Positions 1 to 8,097 of a DNA stretch of 29,199 nt are shown here, in pieces; position 1 is the stretch's first letter; each line of letters starts with the position of its first letter. The translations under genes were made by a program, and so were the position numbers. Below the pieces are notes generated by a model. That model had not been told where the DNA came from. It ran no database searches and worked only from the letters and a program-made list of their open reading frames with translations. Origin of the DNA: an uncultured Clostridia bacterium (GTDB lineage Bacteria; Bacillota; Clostridia; Peptostreptococcales; Anaerovoracaceae); NCBI GenBank assembly GCA_934255545.1, contig CAKQOE010000031.1, forward strand, positions 1-29,199, read 5' to 3'.

Positions 1-80
1 CCATTCTGCGACGCGGAGCGTTCCGTATATCAGCCGCCGGCATCGGCGTCCCCGTATTTACAATAAAGTATACTTATTGA

Positions 81-107
81 CAAAGAAAAAGCGCCCTCAC
101 GGGCGCC
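81..107 (-). terminator. Rho-independent terminator after the transglycosylase gene
   Basis: The arms GCGCCC (91-96) and GGGCGC (101-106) form a perfect 6-bp stem. On the minus strand the loop reads GTGA and the stem is followed by TTTTTCTTTG, a good U-tract. It lies about 165 bases after the stop of the minus-strand gene at 273-1472 and probably ends that transcript. Confidence 0.7.
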
Positions 108-187
108 ATTTCGTAATTTCTATTTGTATGCTTTTTGGTCTTTAATTCTCAACTCTCTTTTGGATTGTCATTTTCGTCTGTCTTCCG

Positions 188-203
188 GTCGGCGGGAGCC
201 GAC
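188..203. repeat. Perfect 6-bp hairpin with GGGA tetraloop
   Basis: GTCGGC and GCCGAC flank a GGGA loop, which fits the GNRA tetraloop pattern on the plus strand. It lies in the 3' untranslated part of the minus-strand transglycosylase transcript, where the loop would read TCCC, so it may be a DNA element or a simple stem. It resembles the CGGTGACG hairpins elsewhere in the window but lacks their octamer. Confidence 0.45.
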
Positions 204-272
204 GCTGAGGCATGACATTTTACGTATTGCGGCATTCCCAATCGCATGCCGTTATACGTCAATCATTCATCC

Positions 273-1472
273 TTAATAAGAAGCGATAAATGATCCGATG
301 TTATCGACGCGTTTAAGGATCTTCGTTGCGTAGCCGGTTTTGTATTTCCCCTTTTTCACGGCGTACGTACCGCAGTTGTAAGCGGCAAGAGCCTTTACAC
401 TGTCTCCGTTGAACTCCTTGAAACAGTTGCCGATATACATCGCACCCATCTGAATGTTGGGCTTTACCTGAAGAAGCTGTTCAGCTGTGAAACCAAACGC
501 TTTTCCGGTGGATACCTTTATCTGCATCAGGCCTCTGCAGTTTGCCGAGCTGATCACGTTGTACGTGAACGTGCTCTCTGTCTGCGCCATGGCCATGAGC
601 AGCTTCAGATCAACTCCGTAGATCTGACCATAAGCTTCAAAATATTTAACCATCCCAAATGCCTGAGACATTTTGAGCTTAGGATTCTTTTTAACGATAT
701 ATGCAGACAGCGCCTCGTAGTAACGAGATGTTGCTGCGTTGAAATAAGACGCGGCGTCTATTTCATCATCAGTACTGATGTATATACCCGCATAGTCGTC
801 ATAGTATAACGACCATCCGAGCACCTCACAAGAAACAATTGCGTTAATCGGAACATACACTATTGCATTCTTTACCAGTACAGGTTGCCCCTTGAGTTCG
901 ATTTGTACAGCAGTCAGCTCGGGAACTTCTATTTCCCCCGTGTCACCATCGTCTGCCTGAGCTGCTATCGATCCGTCCGGCTCTTCGAAAAGGCTGAACG
1001 ATCCGAAAACTGCCTGCAGCGCTGCGATGAATCTGCTGTCCTGGTCGCTCGCGGTTGCATCTGCCTGTCCTCCAGTCAAGCGTGCATCCACTTTTTGAGC
1101 TTCCGTATACGCGATGACCTCAGCGTCATAGTAAGCAGTCAGTCTTGATCCCTCAAGATTGTTTTTGACTGTCCTGTCGCTGACGTTCTTCTGCGTAGGG
1201 TCGGTCTTCAAAATTTTAAGTGTGCGGCTTTCGTTATCCCACTCTGCATCAAAACCGAGGATACTTCCCATTTCGGTATCCATAGGGATGTACGTACGGT
1301 TCTTGTAGACGAGAACAGGATCACTAAGTTGATAGTTGACTATGTTTTCCCCGTTAATGACAATGTTTTTGAGAAAAAAATCACCCTGAATGACTTCATC
1401 CGCATAAATAGAAATTGAAGAGAAAATTAAGATAGTCAATGAAAGCCACACAGATATAAGCTTCTTTGCCAT
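273..1472 (-). CDS. Secreted lytic transglycosylase with copper-amine-oxidase-like N-terminal domain
   Basis: This 399-residue protein probably cleaves peptidoglycan glycan strands outside the membrane. A signal peptide covers residues 1 to about 24 (ending SIYA). Two stretches, about 35-90 and 186-235, look like the beta-rich copper amine oxidase N-terminal (stalk-type) domain, split by an acidic, low-complexity insert. The C-terminal part, about 280-399, is a Slt/goose-lysozyme-like domain: Glu299 in AQTES is the predicted catalytic acid, followed by GLMQI (314-318) and AAYNCG (363-368). The usual glycine before GLMQ is in a changed context (NCRG). The start is supported by AGAGGAAAAAAG just upstream of ATG and by a promoter at 1520-1548. 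It is a single-gene unit. Its substrate specificity cannot be read from sequence. Confidence 0.88.
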   Translation of the reverse strand: MAKKLISVWLSLTILIFSSISIYADEVIQGDFFLKNIVINGENIVNYQLSDPVLVYKNRTYIPMDTEMGSILGFDAEWDNESRTLKILKTDPTQKNVSDRTVKNNLEGSRLTAYYDAEVIAYTEAQKVDARLTGGQADATASDQDSRFIAALQAVFGSFSLFEEPDGSIAAQADDGDTGEIEVPELTAVQIELKGQPVLVKNAIVYVPINAIVSCEVLGWSLYYDDYAGIYISTDDEIDAASYFNAATSRYYEALSAYIVKKNPKLKMSQAFGMVKYFEAYGQIYGVDLKLLMAMAQTESTFTYNVISSANCRGLMQIKVSTGKAFGFTAEQLLQVKPNIQMGAMYIGNCFKEFNGDSVKALAAYNCGTYAVKKGKYKTGYATKILKRVDNIGSFIASY

Positions 1473-1519
1473 ATCTTTTTTCCTCTTTTCACAAATATTT
1501 AGTTGTAACGAACAAAATT

Positions 1520-1548
1520 ATTATATTTGCTTTTATGGTATCTGTCCA
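1520..1548 (-). promoter_or_regulatory. Sigma-A-type promoter of the transglycosylase gene
   Basis: On the minus strand TGGACA (1543-1548) and TATAAT (1520-1525) are separated by exactly 17 bases. The -10 box matches consensus fully and the -35 box at five of six positions. The start codon lies about 48 bases after the -10 box. Confidence 0.75.
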
Positions 1549-1780
1549 GTAATTTTTTTCGAGTAAGGCGTATCTAACACGACATTATTCGGCAAATTTT
1601 CATTTTATGTAAATTTTTGTATTTTACGCATTAAAACTGATATGTATGACAATAAACTAATGCAAACTAATACCAACACGCGTCCCGCGTGCTCCCTGTA
1701 CTAAAAAAAGTACATATTTCCAGATATTTTTTTGATATTTTTTATTTAATAGCTATATTTTTTATACAACTTTACAACAC

Positions 1781-1828
1781 TGAGCGCGGCCGCCGTGCGG
1801 CCCCACAGGCGGGAGCATCGGGAGCGCT
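1781..1828. repeat. GC-rich nested stem-loop island
   Basis: An outer stem AGCGC (1783-1787) with GCGCT (1824-1828) encloses a perfect hairpin GGCCGC (1788-1793) / GCGGCC (1797-1802) with a 3-base loop and a direct repeat of CGGGAGC/TCGGGAGC. It stands out sharply from the very AT-rich flanks. It may be a transcript end, a small structured RNA or a mobile palindromic repeat. No U-tract follows on either strand. Confidence 0.45.
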
Positions 1829-1923
1829 TATTAAAATATTTTATTGTATATCAATAAATTTAAGTTTACCGTAAATATTTACAGCAAATCAACTGCATAT
1901 ATGAGCATTTGCAGAAGTGCATT

Positions 1924-2934
1924 TTATTTGCTATCGCTGCAGATGCCGATCATGTATTTTTCTTTTATATGAACTATCATGCCTGAAACTGCAGTTATAA
2001 CAGTGATCCCTATAAATACCTGTAACGGGTATGACGCTGCCGCGCTGTCAGGGATAAGGAGAGCAAGCACGCCCATGGCTCCTGCCGGAGGAAAATAGAT
2101 CCTGAGCACCCTCATGGCAGCTATCATTATGCATGCAATGATCGCAGCTGCAGCCGCAGCTGAAAGTCCCGCCTTCATCACGACAAGGCTTCGGCATACT
2201 GCGCCTGCGAAGGCGCACAACGTTACAAGTATTAATGTACGGATCCTCTTTTTTCCTGCCGGGCATTCAGGTTTTGTAAGCTCTGTAAACGCTACAAGAA
2301 GAGGTGGCGCAACGCAGAATTTCATCATCGTTCCTGCGCTGCCGGCAATACTTATACACAGCCATGCTCCGATCCCGACCGCTGCCGATCTCACTAAAAC
2401 GTCAACTGCTGCCGTTTTATCCCATCCGCTCATCAATGGCTGCGGTTCATACGTATTTCGACTTTTTATACCTGTATTTTCAAGGATCTTTCTTAATATC
2501 ACAGATATCAGTGTCAGCAGCAATGCAGATACAGGATATATCATGCTGCGCGTCTGCATAAGTACAGGCAGCGCTATTGCAGATATCATAGGTGCAAACG
2601 TTGTCCCTGAACTCAACAGTATCAGCTGACCGCATACGTATGCTAAAAGCAGCTGCTGCCACAGCGGTGCCGGAATAAAGTATACGATAGCTGTTCCTGC
2701 GATGGCGCAAAGAGTCACGCATATCGACATCCTGATATAGCTCGTCTTCCACACAATGCCGGGTGCAAGAAAGCACCCTGTCGCGATCGCTGCGATCTCA
2801 GGGAATATTATCTCAGTTTCTCCTGTCAGTTCTGCTGCCGCAGCCATAGAGGTAATGATCATTACAACGCAGAGATCCTGTATGATCATTTTTGTTTTTT
2901 CATTCACAGATCTGCCGATGAGTTTATTTTCCAT
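1924..2934 (-). CDS. Integral membrane protein, HPP-like repeat family
   Basis: This 336-residue, very hydrophobic protein has about ten predicted membrane segments in two similar halves, separated by a polar loop near residues 150-170. The second half carries FPPAGAMGVLALLIP, which resembles the PPAGA signature of HPP-family membrane proteins. The matching position of the first half has FPEIAAIATG. Some HPP proteins are linked to nitrite transport, but nothing here fixes a substrate. The start overlaps the esterase stop by 11 bases (2924-2934), so the two genes are probably translationally coupled in a DMT permease-esterase-this gene group. An aromatic-acid-exporter-like (FUSC) identity is a less likely alternative. 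Confidence 0.55.
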   Translation of the reverse strand: MENKLIGRSVNEKTKMIIQDLCVVMIITSMAAAAELTGETEIIFPEIAAIATGCFLAPGIVWKTSYIRMSICVTLCAIAGTAIVYFIPAPLWQQLLLAYVCGQLILLSSGTTFAPMISAIALPVLMQTRSMIYPVSALLLTLISVILRKILENTGIKSRNTYEPQPLMSGWDKTAAVDVLVRSAAVGIGAWLCISIAGSAGTMMKFCVAPPLLVAFTELTKPECPAGKKRIRTLILVTLCAFAGAVCRSLVVMKAGLSAAAAAAIIACIMIAAMRVLRIYFPPAGAMGVLALLIPDSAAASYPLQVFIGITVITAVSGMIVHIKEKYMIGICSDSK

Positions 2935-3577
2935 ATCCTGCTATCCACCTCACAGCCTTTGCCAGCCGCTTGCCTGAGTCGGCGAAATGGCCGCCTGGGT
3001 TCATTTCGTATTTTACGGTATTTTCTTTTTTCAGTATTTCGACGGCTTCTTTTGTGCAGTCAGCTACAGTTGCCATCAGCTTGTTCGGCGTATTCGCTTC
3101 TTTTCCGCCCAGGCTCAGATATATGCGTTTGCCGTTTATGCCGTGTTCGCTGCGCAGAAAATGAATAAATTCCGGATACCACAATGAGCCCGAACAGCTT
3201 GCGGCTCCTGCAAATATATCAGTGCGCCGGGCGCACGCCCACAGCGCGAAAAGGCCTGCAAGTGAATAGCCCATTATGTATATTTCACGGTCGTTACCAT
3301 ATTTTGAGCGCAATGCCGGGATCGATTCATTTGTAATGTATTCAAGCATCTGCTCTCCGTTTCCGGGGAAAACAGTATCAGGCGTCACCGCCTGCCACGG
3401 CGAAAAATCGCTGTTCCAGTCATCCGCCTGAAATGCGATAAGCGCATATCCTTCCGCGCCCGCCGCATTTTCTATCGCTGCCTTTGTATCCTCAAGCTGC
3501 CCCGGCCTGTGCGGGTACATGCCCCACAGTATTATCGGGCCCGCGTTACCTGATATCAGTTCATGTATCTGCATCAT
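2924..3577 (-). CDS. Alpha/beta-hydrolase, putative esterase
   Basis: This 217-residue cytoplasmic protein has the alpha/beta-hydrolase layout. The nucleophile elbow is GYSLAG (103-108) with Ser105, and the likely catalytic histidine is His197 in NPGGHF near the C terminus. The acid residue is uncertain (an Asp or Glu around 155-165). The segment ASCSGSLWYP (126-135) resembles the esterase D/siderophore-ester-hydrolase group. Ribosome binding site GGGAAGG precedes two adjacent ATG codons; the first is used here. It lies 61 bases after the permease gene and overlaps the next gene by 11 bases. The substrate is unknown. Confidence 0.75.
   Translation of the reverse strand: MMQIHELISGNAGPIILWGMYPHRPGQLEDTKAAIENAAGAEGYALIAFQADDWNSDFSPWQAVTPDTVFPGNGEQMLEYITNESIPALRSKYGNDREIYIMGYSLAGLFALWACARRTDIFAGAASCSGSLWYPEFIHFLRSEHGINGKRIYLSLGGKEANTPNKLMATVADCTKEAVEILKKENTVKYEMNPGGHFADSGKRLAKAVRWIAGYGK
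3380..3393. repeat. CGGTGACG-core hairpin, copy in the esterase gene
   Basis: On the plus strand AGGCG-TCAC-CGCCT forms a 5-bp stem; the minus (coding) strand shows the CGGTGACG core and a GTGA loop. It encodes Ala-Val-Thr-Pro of the esterase. This is the weakest copy of the family because of its 5-bp stem and its coding location. Confidence 0.4.
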
Positions 3578-3638
3578 ATATACCTTCCCATTATGCTGTT
3601 CTCATTTTCTGCTGCCTCTTTCGGAGTTACTGCTGCCA

Positions 3639-4589
3639 CTATCGTTCTTTAACATCATCATTTCCTGTAGCGGAATTCGATATATATATGCCTGCTACGA
3701 TCACTGCTGCGCCGATCGCCTGATAAGCTGAAAAGCTCTCGCCCAGAACAATTACACCTGATATTATCGATACTACAGTTGAAATGCCTATAAATGAAGA
3801 GGTTCTGTTTACTCCTATATTTGATATAGCAACATTTGACATAAAAAACGCCAGCACGGAGCATCCTATCCCCTGGTATATCACTGCCGTAAGAAATCCC
3901 ATATTTTTTACAGGAAGCGCAACGAGCTCTGTAATGCTGCCTTTTATAATGGCTTCTGCTACAGCAAGCGTGCTGAAGACGGCTGCTCCCGCAGCCAGCA
4001 TGACATAAGTGATCTCTATACTGCTGAATCCGTCTGCCTTTTCAACAAACACGCTGTAAAGCGCATATAAAACGACAGCGCCAAGCAGGAAAACATAACC
4101 TGAAACAGAAAGGCTTGCTGTTGCTCCTACAGCAAGCACTGTTGTAAGAACGCCTGCAAGCGTGGTTATAATGCCTGCTGTCTGACGTTTTGACGGTCTT
4201 TTTTTCAATATGGCAGAAGACGCGATCAGAGACGCTACCGGGATGCATGCGAGGAACGCTCCGCTTTCAGAAGCTGTCGTCCTGGATATACCTACTGTTT
4301 CAAATATAAAATATATTACAGGATCGAGAAGCGCTATTAAAAGCAGCGGCTTTATATTTCTTCCTTTAAGATCTATTTTCACAACGCCTGCAGCTGCGCA
4401 CGCGCTCAGCACGATAAAAGCTATGACGAATCTCCATCCGAGAAGCGCCAGCACACTTGCGCTGTCTGTAGCGTTCTTCGTGAAGATATAGCTCAGTCCG
4501 TACAGGAACTCGCACACGAGAGCGCACAGGCAGCCTGTAAGTATGTCATTCTTCTTTTTTTTCGTATTATATCTCATATTAATTACCAT
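3639..4589 (-). CDS. EamA/DMT-superfamily permease
   Basis: This 316-residue protein has about ten hydrophobic helices in two EamA repeats. Each begins with a glycine- and alanine-rich helix (LVCEFLYGLSYIFTK near residue 27; VFLLGAVVLYALYSVFVEK near 170), and the second repeat ends with GVIVLGESFSAYQAIGAAVI. The family exports or takes up metabolites such as amino acids and nucleosides; the substrate cannot be predicted. A short basic N terminus (NTKKKK) precedes helix 1. The ribosome binding site is weak, and Met1 and Met5 are both possible starts. It is the first gene of a probable three-gene group and lies 230 bases downstream of alr, behind the alr terminator. Confidence 0.82.
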   Translation of the reverse strand: MVINMRYNTKKKKNDILTGCLCALVCEFLYGLSYIFTKNATDSASVLALLGWRFVIAFIVLSACAAAGVVKIDLKGRNIKPLLLIALLDPVIYFIFETVGISRTTASESGAFLACIPVASLIASSAILKKRPSKRQTAGIITTLAGVLTTVLAVGATASLSVSGYVFLLGAVVLYALYSVFVEKADGFSSIEITYVMLAAGAAVFSTLAVAEAIIKGSITELVALPVKNMGFLTAVIYQGIGCSVLAFFMSNVAISNIGVNRTSSFIGISTVVSIISGVIVLGESFSAYQAIGAAVIVAGIYISNSATGNDDVKER

Positions 4590-4700
4590 ATTCTGTTATT
4601 TTCTGACTTAAAATTTAATACATCACACTTCAGCAGATCATAAATTACTAAATCGTAAATTACTTTACTAAGTTGATCATATGCAGAGCTTAAAAAATTC

Positions 4701-4729
4701 AGACCGCCCTGCACGATGATGGGCGGTCT
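4701..4729 (-). terminator. Rho-independent terminator of alr
   Basis: AGACCGCCC (4701-4709) and GGGCGGTCT (4721-4729) form a perfect 9-bp stem with an 11-base loop. On the minus strand the stem is followed within two bases by ATTTTTT. It lies about 90 bases after the alr stop, so it ends the alr transcript. Confidence 0.85.
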
Positions 4730-4735
4730 TCCGGT

Positions 4736-4751
4736 CAGCCGGTGACGGCTG
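4736..4751. repeat. CGGTGACG-core hairpin between alr and its terminator
   Basis: CAGCCG-GTGA-CGGCTG is a perfect 6-bp stem with a GTGA tetraloop on the plus strand. It lies in the 3' untranslated part of the alr transcript, six bases from the terminator hairpin. On the plus strand a T-run follows (CTGTTTTTA), but no plus-strand gene is present to terminate. Confidence 0.65.
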
Positions 4752-4819
4752 CTGTTTTTAACATTTTTTAATTCATCTGTCCATTGTTTGCTGCACATTA
4801 CCGGTATCGGCAAATCAGT

Positions 4820-6067
4820 TTATTCAAGGTAATCGACTTTATTTATGATTTTGCCGTTCTTGAAATAATAACGCGGGACGCGGCGGTTTACGGCGCAGAC
4901 TACTTCGTAGCCTATAGTTCCGTAGCGCGCAGCGACTTCGTCTGCTGTTATCTCTTCATCGCCTGAGCGGCCTATGAGAACTACCTCGTCGCCTGCCTTT
5001 GCGTCAGGAAAATCTCTCAGGTCTATCATGCACTGATCCATGCAGATGTTTCCTATGACTTTTACGCGCTTTCCGTTGTAAAGAACTTCTGCCTTGCCGC
5101 TCTGGGCTCTCGTGTAGCCGTCTGCATATCCTACTGATATAGTTCCGATGCGGTCGCCTTTTGATGCAAGGTATTTGCCGCCGTAGCTCACCTGTCTGTC
5201 CTCAGGCAGCTCTTTTATGTGCGAGATGCGCGTTTTAAACGACATCACAGGCTTTATATCGAGCGCCGCGGGATCCATCTCGTCTGACGGGTATATGCCG
5301 TAGAGTATGATGCCCGGACGGACCATATTGTTGTACGTTTCAGGCATTTCCATTATGGCCGCGCTGTTTGAAACGTGCTTTATGCGGAACGTCATGCCGC
5401 GCTTTTCAAGCTCGCCTGTGAACCACCGGTAGCGTTCGTACTGGCGAACAGCCCATTTTCTGTCCGCTTCGTCAGCGCGCGCAAAATGTGTAAATATGCC
5501 TTCTATGTCAAGTCCGGGAAGCTCATTTATCCTGAGGACTTCTTCTATGGCCTCTTCAGTCATCTGAAATCCTATGCGAGTCATGCCCGTGTCGAGCTTT
5601 ATATGAACACGCGCGCGCACATTGCGGCCAAGCTCCTGCGCCGCGTCAGAAAGCGCTTTTGCCTTTTCGTAAGTCGCCACCGCATGCTGTATGTCAGCCT
5701 TTATGGATATTTTTTCCGTTCCGGGCGGCAGGATACCGAGCACCAGTATATCATCCTCGATCAGCGCCTTACGCAGCTCAAGAGCCTCGTTAAGAGTCGC
5801 GACTGCAAACTGATCGGCGCCGTTTTCCTTGAGCGTATCTATCATCATGATCACGCCGTGACCGTATGCGTTAGCCTTGACTACTGCGGCTACGCGCCTG
5901 TCCGGCCCGGCCTTTTTCCTTATATTTCTCATGTTGTACGCAAGAGCGTCCAGGTCTATCTCAGCCCACTTCGCTTCATGCGACATCTGTTCAAAATATC
6001 CTTTTGAGAATGCTTCTAAAACAGGCTCTGATAAACCTTCTGAGCCTGAACCTTCATGTTCTGTCAT
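4820..6067 (-). CDS. alr: Alanine racemase
   Basis: This PLP enzyme converts L- to D-alanine for peptidoglycan. The 415-residue sequence shows the PLP lysine Lys64 in VVKANAYGHG, the second catalytic base Tyr295 in VSYGGKY, MVRPGIILYGIYP (248-260) around Arg250, and ICMDQCMID (341-349). There is an N-terminal extension of about 30 residues, rich in Glu, Gly and Ser, before the usual start of the fold at WAEIDLDALAYN. The ATG follows AAGGAAG at good spacing. It starts 18 bases after the EAL protein stop, so it is very probably on the same transcript. A terminator lies at 4701-4729. Spore formers sometimes have a second alr for germination control; this copy cannot be assigned to either role. 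Confidence 0.95.
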   Translation of the reverse strand: MTEHEGSGSEGLSEPVLEAFSKGYFEQMSHEAKWAEIDLDALAYNMRNIRKKAGPDRRVAAVVKANAYGHGVIMMIDTLKENGADQFAVATLNEALELRKALIEDDILVLGILPPGTEKISIKADIQHAVATYEKAKALSDAAQELGRNVRARVHIKLDTGMTRIGFQMTEEAIEEVLRINELPGLDIEGIFTHFARADEADRKWAVRQYERYRWFTGELEKRGMTFRIKHVSNSAAIMEMPETYNNMVRPGIILYGIYPSDEMDPAALDIKPVMSFKTRISHIKELPEDRQVSYGGKYLASKGDRIGTISVGYADGYTRAQSGKAEVLYNGKRVKVIGNICMDQCMIDLRDFPDAKAGDEVVLIGRSGDEEITADEVAARYGTIGYEVVCAVNRRVPRYYFKNGKIINKVDYLE

Positions 6068-6085
6068 CGTTAGTTACTTCCTTCA

Positions 6086-8011
6086 TCATTTTATACTGTT
6101 GTTTTCCAATAAAGAAACCACTTCTTCGCGCCCAAGCGGTCTTGAGAAGTAATATCCCTGCACACAGTTTACTCTGCATTGCTGTATAAATGCAAGCTCT
6201 TCTTGATTTTCAACTCCTTCTGCAACAACATAAAATCCCATATCGCTCAGTATGGACGTTATGCTCTTATAAAATATGCGTATTTTTTCGTTTTCCTTTG
6301 CCCCCGTCAGAAGCGATCTGTCAAGCTTTATCGTTGAAAAAGGTATGCGCATGACAGCGTTCAGGTTTGCATATCCTGAGCCGAAATCATCCATGCAGAG
6401 CCCTATACCCGCTTTTCTGAATTCGGAAAGCGCCTGCATGAGACTGTCGCTGTACTGCGTCGCCGCAGTCTCTGTTATCTCAAACTGAAAAAATGACGGT
6501 TCTATGCCGTATTCATCCATAATATTCCTGAGAAGGCCGCCGTGCCCCGGAGAAAGGAACTCCGCAGGTGAAAGATTTACTTTTATATTTTTTATACCGT
6601 AAAGCTTTGAGCGGTATTCACTCACGAACGCGCACACTCGCCTGAACTGCAGACAGCCTATATCTGCTATGCATCCGCTGCGCTCCGCTATCTGTATGAA
6701 TACATCCGGCGGTACAGGACCCAGCGACGGGTGCCTGAGCCTGCTCAGGGCTTCCATGGATATGAAGCGGCCGTCATCTATAGAATACATAGGCTGGAAA
6801 TTTATCTCAAAAAGATCCTGCTCTACAGCAACATTCAGGAACTGTTCTATTTCCTGATCGTACCTGAAGCCGTGCATAGTCTCGCTGTCGCCCTGTATCA
6901 CGTTTACACCGCCTGAGGCAGGCGATATGCTTTCCAGGTATTCCACATATGACAGTATATTTCCGCTCGTTTCGAGGCGTTCCGCATCTATGATGCCGCA
7001 GGCAGTTATCACTGCGCCTGCTTCTGATGCGCTGTGCGCGTCACTGTCATACGCATACACCCTTATATCGTTCATTATGCGCTCATAATCGCCAAGTGTA
7101 TTTGTAGCAGCAGCAAATCTGCTTTCATCGAGCCTGAAAACGTACTCCGAGCTGCTTGCGCTGCTGAGCCTGTCTGCTGTATCCTTCAGCAGTTCTTCTG
7201 CTGCTTCCGCTCCGAGCACCGAGTTTATATAGCTCATATTTGAAATATACACGCTTATGATATGATAATGCCTTTCCTGCGCAGCCTCATGCCTTATGTA
7301 ATCTCTGAAAAACTGCATATCGTAAAGTCCGGTCAGATTGTCCGTACAGCTGTACGGGTTGTGAAGCGTAAACAGAAGCACTGTTATTATGAGCGCTACA
7401 GCGACGCCTGTTATGGATATGTTTCTGAACTGCATCTGTATAAACACGCATACCATCGTAATGATTATGAGCTCGTATACTATGATCAGCTGTTTTCTTG
7501 TAAATTTTTCCCTGTGGCGGATAGTTATCACGCCGGTGACAAGCAGGCACATGAGCGAGTACACATACATAAGTCTGTTGTAAGGCCCGTATGCGTACGC
7601 CCCGCTGTATGAAATATGAAAAAGCGCTCTCGTAAAGCCGTTCGTAAGTATTACGATAAGCATGACCGCCGTCGGGACGGCAAATGCTGTCATGAAGCGC
7701 TTCATTTCTGCGCGTTCGGCGTTGCGCATAGACTGAACGTAGTATACAAATCCTGCCGGAACCGTTATCTGAAGCACATAGAATACAGTGGTCAGCACAT
7801 AAGTGACCGTACGCAGGCCCGGCGAGCCTGCGGATATCAGCAGCGATGTACATATATCCATGACTATATCCGCCATACCGAGAAGCATATAAGCTAGAAA
7901 CACTCTGTTTCTGTGTGTATTTATTTTCCTGTCCGAGATAAAGTGACAAAATATAAGTATCAGCAGTGCAAGCGCTGATATCAGAAAATCCATGTTGTAT
8001 TTCATTTGCAT
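6086..8011 (-). CDS. Membrane EAL-domain c-di-GMP phosphodiesterase with degenerate GGDEF
   Basis: This 641-residue protein probably hydrolyses cyclic di-GMP at the membrane. Six to seven hydrophobic segments fill residues 7-217. A GGDEF-like domain (about 222-370) keeps the entry motif DNLTGLYD, but its active-site motif reads RLDES (293-297), so it should not make c-di-GMP. The EAL domain (about 385-635) looks intact: EAL at 420-422, then NLSPAEF, EITET, DDFGSGYANL, KLDRSLL, VAEGVEN and QGYYFSRP. No periplasmic sensor domain is present; the membrane block itself is the likely input. It follows the GGDEF protein gene by 86 bases with no terminator between, and precedes alr by 18 bases. Confidence 0.9.
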   Translation of the reverse strand: MQMKYNMDFLISALALLILIFCHFISDRKINTHRNRVFLAYMLLGMADIVMDICTSLLISAGSPGLRTVTYVLTTVFYVLQITVPAGFVYYVQSMRNAERAEMKRFMTAFAVPTAVMLIVILTNGFTRALFHISYSGAYAYGPYNRLMYVYSLMCLLVTGVITIRHREKFTRKQLIIVYELIIITMVCVFIQMQFRNISITGVAVALIITVLLFTLHNPYSCTDNLTGLYDMQFFRDYIRHEAAQERHYHIISVYISNMSYINSVLGAEAAEELLKDTADRLSSASSSEYVFRLDESRFAAATNTLGDYERIMNDIRVYAYDSDAHSASEAGAVITACGIIDAERLETSGNILSYVEYLESISPASGGVNVIQGDSETMHGFRYDQEIEQFLNVAVEQDLFEINFQPMYSIDDGRFISMEALSRLRHPSLGPVPPDVFIQIAERSGCIADIGCLQFRRVCAFVSEYRSKLYGIKNIKVNLSPAEFLSPGHGGLLRNIMDEYGIEPSFFQFEITETAATQYSDSLMQALSEFRKAGIGLCMDDFGSGYANLNAVMRIPFSTIKLDRSLLTGAKENEKIRIFYKSITSILSDMGFYVVAEGVENQEELAFIQQCRVNCVQGYYFSRPLGREEVVSLLENNSIK

Positions 8012-8097
8012 AACATTTTACCCTGGTATCGTGTATTTAATAGCATTCTTTAACATTGTCTTTTGTTGTTTATCTGCTTATCCGATATATTTTAGAT

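Larger units (their letters stand above)
1..272. other. Left-edge segment without a supported gene
   Basis: No gene can be supported here. On the plus strand two frames stay open from the window edge to stops at about 66 and 78, so the last 20 to 25 codons of a plus-strand gene could lie at the edge, but nothing recognisable is encoded. The stretch holds a minus-strand terminator at 81-107 and a perfect 6-bp hairpin at 188-203. Confidence 0.5.
1473..1923. other. AT-rich intergenic region with a GC-rich stem-loop island
   Basis: This 451-base gap holds the promoter of the transglycosylase gene (1520-1548), a hairpin CACGCG/CGCGTG with a 3-base loop at 1677-1691, a TGTACT/AGTACA hairpin around 1696-1713, a GC-rich structured island at 1781-1828, and an AT-rich inverted repeat TTTATTG/CAATAAA at 1840-1858. 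The minus-strand group upstream ends at 1924, yet no stem followed by a clear U-tract was found. No coding sequence is convincing. Confidence 0.55.

Noticed and set aside
2114..2629. A 171-codon plus-strand open frame opposite the HPP-like gene
   Set aside because: It is the Ala-rich antisense of a hydrophobic gene, with no ribosome site or family match.
4583..4813. A 76-codon minus-strand frame downstream of alr
   Set aside because: It runs through the CGGTGACG hairpin and the alr terminator and has no recognisable protein sequence.
5375..6007. A 210-codon open frame on the plus strand opposite alr
   Set aside because: It lies entirely within the well-supported alr gene, has no recognisable motif and reflects third-position bias on the opposite strand.
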